DNA from: Aeromonas bestiarum
Lineage (GTDB): Bacteria; Pseudomonadota; Gammaproteobacteria; Enterobacterales; Aeromonadaceae
Reading direction: 5' to 3'
NCBI RefSeq assembly: GCF_000819745.1
Contig: NZ_CDDA01000028.1
Coordinates: forward strand, 124,001 to 188,000
Length of the DNA stretch: 64,000 bases
Shown here: in pieces, positions 58,226-64,000 of the stretch
Layout of the letters: the number at the start of each line of letters is the position of its first letter
How positions within the stretch are numbered: the stretch's first letter is position 1
The notes under the pieces: generated by a model
Told to the model about the DNA's origin: nothing
Seen by the model: the letters and a program-made list of their open reading frames with translations, nothing else
Databases searched by the model: none
Made by a program: the position numbers and the translations under genes

Positions 58226-58561
58226 TCAACCCTTGCGCGGTTTTGAGCCCGGCAGGGGCGCCGCCGGCTGGCGGTAATCGGCATAGGGGAAGACATTGCG
58301 AAAACGCTGGGCCACCGGCTCGGGGATGGAGCGGGAGAAGACCAGCTTGACGCCGTCTCCGTCACGCTGACCCAGAATGCGGCCCCGCACCGTCTCGTGG
58401 CGCAGTATCTGCTTGGCATGCTCAATGAACGCGGGAGGCACCTTGCCCCGTTTGACCACCAGCTTGCCCGGCGCAAGCCGGATCTCGAACAGGGCGCCCC
58501 GTCCCAGCTTCATCAACCACCAGATCAGGGCAATCGCCACCAACAAGGATAACCAGGCCAT
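58226..58561 (-). CDS. DUF3634 family protein
   Basis: A 111-residue protein with one N-terminal membrane helix (WLSLLVAIALIWWLMKLGRG), then a soluble domain with FEIRLAPGKLVVKRGKVPPAFIEHAKQIL and VKLVFSRSIPEPVAQRFRNVFPY. The pattern matches the uncharacterised DUF3634 family of gamma-proteobacteria. Function unknown. It is convergent with the cytochrome gene. Confidence 0.8.
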   Translation of the reverse strand: MAWLSLLVAIALIWWLMKLGRGALFEIRLAPGKLVVKRGKVPPAFIEHAKQILRHETVRGRILGQRDGDGVKLVFSRSIPEPVAQRFRNVFPYADYRQPAAPLPGSKPRKG

Positions 58562-58705
58562 CTATTTCCCTCCTAACGACTCGATATCCGCGCGCAGATC
58601 AGGCCATCTCAGGCCCTTCCGGTCGCGCCATGGCTGCCAGTATAGGCCGCCATGGCTCCCGATTGTTTGGCGGGGATCACAGCCACAGCGTCATTTGAGC
58701 GCCAC

Positions 58706-59674
58706 TCAGCAATCCTTGCCCCAGGCCACCAGCGTCTCGCGATAGAGTGCCAGCAGCGCCTGATCCCGCACCGCCACCCCGACCTGCTGGGCACGATAGT
58801 CGGCCCAGCCATCGTGGGGATGGGACTTGCCATCGAATTTTTGCAGGGTATGGCCGATGGCCGGGCCCTCGTTGATGACCCGCACCGGTCCTTCCCGCAG
58901 GGTGAACAGGGTCGGATCTATCACGTAGGCAATGGCGGAGGGATCGTGCACGTGGCAGCCATCCAGACCGATACGCTCCGAGTAGAAGCGCAGGTAGAAG
59001 CGGCTCACATCCCACAGGAAGCGGCCCGGCTCACCCGCATCATCGCGCAGCGCATCCAGATAGGCGCTGCTGAAGAAGCTCTGCTGGGTCACATCCAGCC
59101 CTATGATCACCACGGGCCAGTCGGCGGTAAACACCCGGTCGGCGGCATCGGGATCGTCGTGGATATTGGCCTCGGCATAGGGGGTCACGTTGCCGCGATG
59201 GCCGTTGACGCCAAAGGCGCCCCCCATCACCACCACCTGCTTCACCAGGCTGGTGATCTCCGGCGCCTCCTGCAGTGCCAGCGCCAGGTTGGTGAGCGGT
59301 CCTATGGTGACCAGGGTGATCTCGCCAGGCGCGGCCTTCACCGCCTCGACGATATATTGCCAGGCGGGTCTGGGATCCGCCGTGATGGTCACCTCCCCCG
59401 CCTCCACGTCCCCCAGTCCGCTCGGGCCGTGCACGACCGTGGTCGGCCCCACCGGCTCGCGGCGCAGTGGGGCCACGGCTCCCTTGGCCACATCCGCCTT
59501 CATGCCATATTTCTGCTTGAGCCAGAGCGCGTTGCGGGTGCCGTTGTCTATGGTGGCATTGCCAAACACTGTGGTGATGGCGAGCAGTTCGATGGCGGGG
59601 TGCGCCTCGGCAAACAGTATTGCCATGGCGTCGTCGATACCGGGATCCGTATCCAGAATGATTTTGTGGGCCAT
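58706..59674 (-). CDS. inosine-uridine preferring nucleoside hydrolase (IunH/RihA type)
   Basis: Hydrolyses the N-glycosidic bond of ribonucleosides for purine/pyrimidine salvage. The 322-residue protein opens MAHKIILDTDPGIDDAMAILFA with the calcium-binding DTDPGIDDA signature. ITLVTIGPLTNLALAL and VVVMGGAFGVNGHRGNVTPYAEANIHDDPDAA continue the family core, and HDPSAIAYVIDPTLF contributes the C-terminal Asp. The ATG at 59674 follows GGAGG; an upstream in-frame extension lacks family match. Substrate within the family is not fixed by sequence. It is divergent from the HutD gene. Confidence 0.93.
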   Translation of the reverse strand: MAHKIILDTDPGIDDAMAILFAEAHPAIELLAITTVFGNATIDNGTRNALWLKQKYGMKADVAKGAVAPLRREPVGPTTVVHGPSGLGDVEAGEVTITADPRPAWQYIVEAVKAAPGEITLVTIGPLTNLALALQEAPEITSLVKQVVVMGGAFGVNGHRGNVTPYAEANIHDDPDAADRVFTADWPVVIIGLDVTQQSFFSSAYLDALRDDAGEPGRFLWDVSRFYLRFYSERIGLDGCHVHDPSAIAYVIDPTLFTLREGPVRVINEGPAIGHTLQKFDGKSHPHDGWADYRAQQVGVAVRDQALLALYRETLVAWGKDC

Positions 59675-59937
59675 GGGGCCTCCAGACAGCAAGAGAGTTG
59701 CCAGTGTAGCGACCTCCCGCCCGTTTAACAGCGCAGGGATCACAGCCTGAGGGTTTCACCCGACCCGGCCCCGTCGAGTGGCGGCATTTTGAGCAGGCCG
59801 GGTGGCAGACGGACCAATGCGCCTAAATCGTGGCCAACCGGACGACCGCGAAGCGCCGCCGCCTTGTGAGCCGGCCTGGGGGATGGTATCACTTGGCCTC
59901 ATTGCCCCTTCTCTCACTCCACTGCCGAGGCGCCATA

Positions 59938-60495
59938 GTGATCACCCTGATAAAAGAGTCCGACCAGCTGAAGATGCCCTGGAAGAACAAGCAGGGCACC
60001 ACAGCCCAGATCCTCATCGCCCCCAGCGGCGCCACCCTGGACAAGCTCGACTTTGACTACCGGCTGAGCTCGGCCCCCATCAAGGCCGCCGGTCCCTTCT
60101 CCAAATTTCCCGGCTATCAACGCATCCTGCTGCCCATCAGCGGCGCCGGCTTCGTGCTCAACGGCCACCCCTATGCCACCTTAGAGGCGGCCCACTTCAG
60201 CGGCGATGACGAGACACACTGCGAGCTGCTGAAAAAAGAGGTGACGGATCTGGGGCTCATCTACGATCCCGTGCGCATCGGCGCCAACGTGCGGGTGCTC
60301 AATCTGCCCTTCCCGCTTAGCCTCAGTCTGGATACAGACAAGACCTACCTCTGCCACCTGCTGAGCGGCCAGCTCGACGTTGAGGGCCAAGCCGTCGCGG
60401 TCAACGAGACGTTGGTGGTCACGGGGGAAGAGAGCATACGACTGGAGTGCCAGAAGAAGACGGCCATCGCCTTCTTTACCCTGCAAGCCCGCTAA
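59938..60495 (+). CDS. HutD/Ves family cupin protein
   Basis: A 185-residue protein starting at GTG 59938 with GAGG upstream. The N-terminal ITLIKESDQLKMPWKNKQGTTAQILIAP matches the HutD/Ves opening MPWKNGGGxTxEI. GPFSKFPGYQRILLPISGAGFVL and the later GQLDVEGQAVAVNETLVV are the two cupin segments. HutD is found with histidine-utilisation genes and may sense urocanate-type ligands; none of those genes is nearby. The longer open frame upstream is low-complexity and not used. Confidence 0.82.
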   Translation: MITLIKESDQLKMPWKNKQGTTAQILIAPSGATLDKLDFDYRLSSAPIKAAGPFSKFPGYQRILLPISGAGFVLNGHPYATLEAAHFSGDDETHCELLKKEVTDLGLIYDPVRIGANVRVLNLPFPLSLSLDTDKTYLCHLLSGQLDVEGQAVAVNETLVVTGEESIRLECQKKTAIAFFTLQAR

Positions 60496-60527
60496 GGAAG
60501 ACACCCGTGCAGGCCCTGGTGTCGGGC

Positions 60528-60740
60528 TCAGCGTTTGGGGGCGCGGCCCCCGCTGTCGAGACAGGCCTGCATGCTGTCGTAGGGAACATAATGCTTGGTG
60601 CGGCTGTAGTAGGTGCCGCCCTGGGGGTGGCAGATACCGCTCCTGCTCTTCTTGACCGGGGGCTCTGCCGCCAGCGCCAGGGCGCACACCAGCAGCAGGC
60701 AACAGCTGACCACCCATTTGACTGCTCTCATCACCCACAT
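60528..60740 (-). CDS. small exported protein of unknown function
   Basis: A 70-residue protein with a signal peptide (VVSCCLLLVCALALAAEPP). The mature part has SGICHPQGGTYYSRTKHYVPY, then MQACLDSGGR, with two cysteines able to form a disulfide. Similar short sequences ending CLxSGGRxPK occur in several proteobacteria near DNA-acting or envelope genes, from memory; no function is known. Convergent with the HutD gene. Confidence 0.65.
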   Translation of the reverse strand: MWVMRAVKWVVSCCLLLVCALALAAEPPVKKSRSGICHPQGGTYYSRTKHYVPYDSMQACLDSGGRAPKR

Positions 60741-60891
60741 CCATTCTGAGTCTGGGGCAACAGGCCCCGCTTGCGGCCTATTCTATCCCGTCCAGGACGC
60801 GGCCACTCCTCGCCAGATCACGAAATGAACCATTCATTCAATCGCTTGGCTCGTCAGCACAGCGCGATAGACACCAGGTATCCGCACCATA

Positions 60892-60919
60892 AAAAAAGCC
60901 GGGGCAGCCCGGCTTTTTT
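60892..60919 (-). terminator. azurin gene terminator
   Basis: AAAAAAGCCGGG (60892-60903) pairs perfectly with CCCGGCTTTTTT (60908-60919) around GCAG, 24 bases past the azurin stop. Confidence 0.92.
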
Positions 60920-60943
60920 CTTCATGACAACCCGACAAGCGGC

Positions 60944-61387
60944 TTAACCGATCTTGAAGGTGCCCTTCATCATGGCGAAGTGGCCGGGGAAGGAGCAGAA
61001 GAAGGTGAGGTCTTTGCCGGCCAGGCCGTCGGTCTTGAAGGTGACGCTGGTGCTCTCGCCACCGCCCACCAGCTTGGTGTGGGCCAGCACGCGCGGATCA
61101 TCCTTGGGCAGGTAGTTGTTGTCGGCACCGGCACTCATGCCTGCGGTGGCCACGGCCTGATAGTCAGCGGTATTCGCCAGCGCCCAGTTGTGGCCCATGG
61201 CGGTCACCGGCATCTTGCCGGTGTGATTGAGGGTCACAGTCACCTCTTTGCAGGTGGCAGGTACGCTCATCTCCTTGAGGTTGTACTGCATGGCATCATT
61301 GCCTTCGATGACCAACGCGCACTCATCGGCCAGAGCCGGGGCAGCCAGGGTACTCAGAAACAGCAGGGTAATCGCCTTTTTCATCAT
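60944..61387 (-). CDS. azurin (type I blue copper protein)
   Basis: A 147-residue precursor with a Sec signal (KKAITLLFLSTLAAPALA) giving a mature protein of about 128 residues starting DECALVIEGNDAMQYN. Copper ligands are all present: His in MGHNW, and Cys, His and Met in FFCSFPGHFAMMKG. The Cys pair near the N-terminus (CALV and ATCKEV) forms the usual disulfide. Periplasmic electron carrier, possibly linking to nitrite reduction or peroxidase. AGGAGAGG immediately precedes; either of the two adjacent ATGs (61387, 61384) may be used. Confidence 0.96.
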   Translation of the reverse strand: MMKKAITLLFLSTLAAPALADECALVIEGNDAMQYNLKEMSVPATCKEVTVTLNHTGKMPVTAMGHNWALANTADYQAVATAGMSAGADNNYLPKDDPRVLAHTKLVGGGESTSVTFKTDGLAGKDLTFFCSFPGHFAMMKGTFKIG

Positions 61388-61714
61388 CCTCTCCTTTGAT
61401 TGGCAATAGATGGCAACACGATTGCCTGCAGGCGAGCGCCCGGACTGGCAAAGATGCTGTCAAAATCGACCTTATTCTACTCAAATGTTGTCAATCGGCT
61501 ATGGCTTTAGCGCAAAGCTGCGGGTCAGGTCACCAGATTGACCTTATTCACAACAGACGCTGAACCTGAATGGATACGCATCAACCCCTCTCCCGGCCCA
61601 CCCCTGTTTAATTTTCTCCCGTCATTTTCCACACGGCCACTCGCCAGCCGCCAGCCGCTTGGCTAAGCTGGCGGCCCATGGCACCAGGCCCTGTTCAAGA
61701 TAGAGATATTGCTT
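61388..61714. other. divergent region between azurin gene and apbE
   Basis: About 330 bases without a gene. A 12-base direct repeat, GACCTTATTC, occurs at 61468-61477 and 61540-61549. TTGACA-like hexamers are seen on the minus strand near 61488. No firm regulator site could be assigned. Confidence 0.4.
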
Positions 61715-62767
61715 ATGTCGTTTCCCCCGGTATTGGCCCTGCGCGGCCTCCTGCTGACCCTGATACTGGCGCTGACCGCCTGCCAGCCTGCACCGACCCA
61801 GACCCGCATTCAGGGCAAGACAATGGGTACCTATTATGTGGTGACTGTGAGCGATCCCTTCCCGGGGGGCGAGCCTGCGCTGCAACAGGAGGTCGACTCC
61901 CTGCTGGCGCGCATGAACCACGAGATCTCCACCTACGATCCGAATTCCCTCATCTCCCGCTTCAATCAGAGCACGGGCAAGCAGCCCACTGTCATTCCGG
62001 CGGCCATGGCCAGGATAGTGCAGCAGGGTATCGACGCCGGTCATCTCACCCAGGGCAAGCTGGACGTGACTGTGGGGCCGCTGGTCAACCTGTGGGGATT
62101 CGGCCCGGACAAGCGCCCGCTCAAGCGGCCAGATGCCGGGCAAATTGCCGCAGCCCGCCTCAAGGTAGGCATAGACAAGCTGAGCCTGACGCCGGAGGGG
62201 AATCACTTCCTGCTCGGCAAGACAATCCCGACGCTCTACCTCGATCTCTCCACCCTGGGCGAGGGGGCCGCCTCGGACGAGATAGCCGCCCTGCTCGAGA
62301 GCAAGGGGGTACACAACTACCTGATCGAAGTGGCCGGTGCCGTGCGCAGCAAGGGCCACAACGGCAAGGGCAAGGGCAAGGGCAACCCCTGGCGGGTGGC
62401 CATAGTCGAGCCGTCCGATCAACCGGGGGCCTTCTCCGATGTGGTAAGCCCGAACGGCATGGCCCTCAGCACAGCCGGCAGCTATCGCAACTATTACGAG
62501 CTCGATGGCCAGCGCTACTCCCACATCATAGATCCCGCCACGGGCGCGCCTGTGACCCACAAACTGGTCTCCGCCAGCGTGATCACCCCGACCGCACTGG
62601 AAGCCGACGCCCTCGACACGGCGCTCATGGTGATGGGGCCCGAGCAGGCCATGGCCTTCGCCAGGGAGCACCAACTGGCCGTCTACCTCATCATCAAGAC
62701 GGAGCAGGGCTTTCGGGCCGACTACAGCCCGCAATTTGCCCCCTATCTGGTGCAGAAAAAGCCATGA
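61715..62767 (+). CDS. apbE: FAD:protein FMN transferase lipoprotein
   Basis: Attaches FMN covalently to target proteins such as NqrB, NqrC and RnfG. The 350-residue precursor has lipobox LTAC (LILALTACQP). QGKTMGTYYVVTV, ISTYDPNSLISRFNQ, DVTVGPLVNLWGFGP, LDLSTLGEGAASDEIA, NYLIEVAGAVRS and YSHIIDPATGAPV are the ApbE core. Between AVRSKGHN and NPWRVAIV it carries a GKGKGKG run encoded by a hexanucleotide repeat. A TTG two codons upstream is less likely than ATG 61715. Not adjacent to its usual target operons in this window. Confidence 0.94.
   Translation: MSFPPVLALRGLLLTLILALTACQPAPTQTRIQGKTMGTYYVVTVSDPFPGGEPALQQEVDSLLARMNHEISTYDPNSLISRFNQSTGKQPTVIPAAMARIVQQGIDAGHLTQGKLDVTVGPLVNLWGFGPDKRPLKRPDAGQIAAARLKVGIDKLSLTPEGNHFLLGKTIPTLYLDLSTLGEGAASDEIAALLESKGVHNYLIEVAGAVRSKGHNGKGKGKGNPWRVAIVEPSDQPGAFSDVVSPNGMALSTAGSYRNYYELDGQRYSHIIDPATGAPVTHKLVSASVITPTALEADALDTALMVMGPEQAMAFAREHQLAVYLIIKTEQGFRADYSPQFAPYLVQKKP
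62363..62386. repeat. GGCAAG hexanucleotide repeat in apbE
   Basis: GGCAAG occurs three times in tandem at 62363-62380, then GGCAAC. It is in frame and codes for alternating Gly-Lys. Confidence 0.9.
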
Positions 62768-62877
62768 ATAACGGGGCTTTGCCGAAAAACAGGGCACCCA
62801 CCCCATGTTCAATTGCCTGTCTGCGCGCTTTGGTGGCACACTTCTGTTATCCGCCCGTAGCGCCCTGACCCAGACAG

Positions 62878-64000
62878 ATGCAGACACCGGAACCCGAGCC
62901 AGAAAAAAAAGCCCCGCCCAAGCCCAAGCGCATTCTGCTGGTCAACGAACAGCGATCCTTTCAGGTGATGATGAAGGCGATGCTGATCAACATCGGCATC
63001 AGTCGCATCACCTATGTCAATTCGGCCGAGGAGGCCAGACGTCGCTGTCAGAAAGAGACCTTTGACATCTACCTGCTCGATTACGAACTGGGGGTCGGCG
63101 AGAACGGCCGCCAGTTGCTGGAGAGCCTGCGGGATCAGAAGCTCATCCCCCCCCAGAGCGTGGTGATCATGGTGAGTGGCGACAGCTCCCGTGCCATGGT
63201 GTTGAGCGCGCTGGAGGCCGAGCCCGACGAATACCTGATGAAGCCCTTCTCCCAGGAGCAGTTCTCGTTTCGCCTCAAACGCGCCCTCGCCCGCCGCCTG
63301 GCGCTGGAGAGCGTGTTCAGCGCCCTCGCCCAGGACGATCTGCCCACCCTGCTGGCCGCCTGTGCCGAACGGGCCGATGCGGTGCCGCGCTTTGCCAACT
63401 TCTGCCGCTGCCTGCAGGCCGATACCCAGCTCAAGCTGGGGCAGGCCAAGGAAGCGCGCAGCCTGATGCGCCAGCTGCTGGCCGGCCAGGAGAACAGCTG
63501 GGCCCGGCTGACCCTGGGCAAGGCGTGCCATACGCTCGGACTTAATGAGGAGGCGGTGAGCCACCTGCAGGCGACCCTCAAGAACACCCCGCTGATGGTG
63601 GAGGCCCACCTCTGGCTGGCGGAATCCCAGCTGGCGCTCGGCAATGACGAACAGGCCCAGCAGGAGCTCAGACGGGCGGTGGACATCTCCCCCCAGTCGG
63701 TGCAGCTCTCCCGCCGGCTGGCGGAGGTGTGCCTGCTGCGCCACGACTACGCCCAGGCCAAGGACGTGCTGCTGTCGCTCATCGACTTGTCGCGCAACTC
63801 CATCCATCGCACCCCCCACTATCTGGGGGCCTATATCCAGGCGCTGACCCTGTACGCCCTCAACAGCAACGACATCTACCACATCGCCAACCTGCAAAAG
63901 CAGGTGAACTCGGCGCTGTCGCGCATTCGCGATTCGCTGATGATGTCGGAGTTCAACTACCCGGTGTTCGAGCAGATCTGCCAGGCCCGGGTGCAAATCG
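62878..64000 (+). CDS. response regulator with TPR-like output domain (cut by right edge)
   Basis: At least 374 residues are present and the frame continues past 64000. After a Pro/Lys-rich start (PEPEPEKKAPPKPK) the receiver domain has ILLVNEQRSFQVMMKAML, LLDYEL with phospho-acceptor Asp68, MVSGDSS and EYLMKPF with the conserved Lys. The acidic pair before the first helix is Asn23-Glu24 rather than Asp/Glu-Asp. The rest is helical with TPR-like repeats (AHLWLAESQLALGNDEQAQQELRRAVDISP). No DNA-binding or GGDEF domain is seen in the visible part. It follows apbE by 110 bases, with no in-frame start upstream. Confidence 0.85.
   Translation, partial: MQTPEPEPEKKAPPKPKRILLVNEQRSFQVMMKAMLINIGISRITYVNSAEEARRRCQKETFDIYLLDYELGVGENGRQLLESLRDQKLIPPQSVVIMVSGDSSRAMVLSALEAEPDEYLMKPFSQEQFSFRLKRALARRLALESVFSALAQDDLPTLLAACAERADAVPRFANFCRCLQADTQLKLGQAKEARSLMRQLLAGQENSWARLTLGKACHTLGLNEEAVSHLQATLKNTPLMVEAHLWLAESQLALGNDEQAQQELRRAVDISPQSVQLSRRLAEVCLLRHDYAQAKDVLLSLIDLSRNSIHRTPHYLGAYIQALTLYALNSNDIYHIANLQKQVNSALSRIRDSLMMSEFNYPVFEQICQARVQI

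Noticed and set aside
61622..62887. 421-codon minus-strand frame opposite apbE
   Set aside because: Antisense shadow; apbE motifs are intact on the plus strand.

Overview
The window looks like Aeromonas chromosome (gamma-proteobacteria). The inference rests on an AheABC-type RND pump with a divergent AcrR-type repressor, a trp operon with trpL attenuator and fused trpCF, an rnm-yciO-scpA-scpB-rluB block, a cyoABCDE operon, and a Wzx/Wzy O-antigen cluster headed by rmlB and a JUMPstart/ops leader. No database search was possible. Most genes are GC-rich; two stretches are clearly AT-rich and look acquired: the O-antigen sugar/flippase genes (about 6.5-9.3 kb and 12.8-15.3 kb) and a two-gene cassette at 39.4-41.5 kb.

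Region 1 (1-16.6 kb, all on the minus strand) is one O-polysaccharide operon read from rmlB towards the left edge: rmlB, O-acyltransferase, wzx, a radical-SAM/pyruvyltransferase fusion, a GT4 glycosyltransferase, wzy, two GT-A glycosyltransferases, then the GDP-mannose/GDP-fucose set gmd-fcl-gmm-manC, another GT2, manB, and a sugar epimerase cut by the window edge. Many junctions overlap or are a few bases apart. Region 2 (17.1-23.7 kb) is the aheABC efflux operon with its divergent repressor and a 24-bp palindromic operator. Region 3 (23.8-31.5 kb) holds a methyltransferase with a 45-bp coding repeat, a dicarboxylate/amino-acid symporter, tesB, and the leftward rnm-yciO-scpA-scpB-rluB group. 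Region 4 (31.6-38.9 kb) is the tryptophan operon trpL-E-G-D-CF-B-A, with a duplicated trpG start forming a 31-codon mini-ORF between trpE and trpG.

Region 5 (38.9-44.5 kb) is an accessory hotspot between trpA and a 3' remnant of a nupC-like gene. It carries REP-type repeats, a second JUMPstart/ops element with a perfect 12-base ops core, a REPIN-like inverted pair, an AT-rich HEPN/zinc-ribbon gene plus PLD-nuclease gene (candidate defence cassette), a DUF457 membrane hydrolase, and a hipBA toxin-antitoxin locus with three operators exactly 50 bp apart. Region 6 (44.5-54.4 kb) has a TPR/DUF218 protein, an S33 lipoprotein peptidase, yajR and cyoABCDE, whose cyoE 3' end is duplicated. Region 7 (55.0-64.0 kb) has a Tat-exported flavoprotein with a triheme cytochrome c, a DUF3634 protein, a nucleoside hydrolase, a HutD/Ves protein, a small secreted protein, azurin, apbE, and a response regulator running off the right edge.

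The most interesting items are the HEPN-ZnR/PLD cassette behind a duplicated ops element, the radical-SAM/pyruvyltransferase fusion in the O-antigen operon, and the coupled trpG' mini-ORF.
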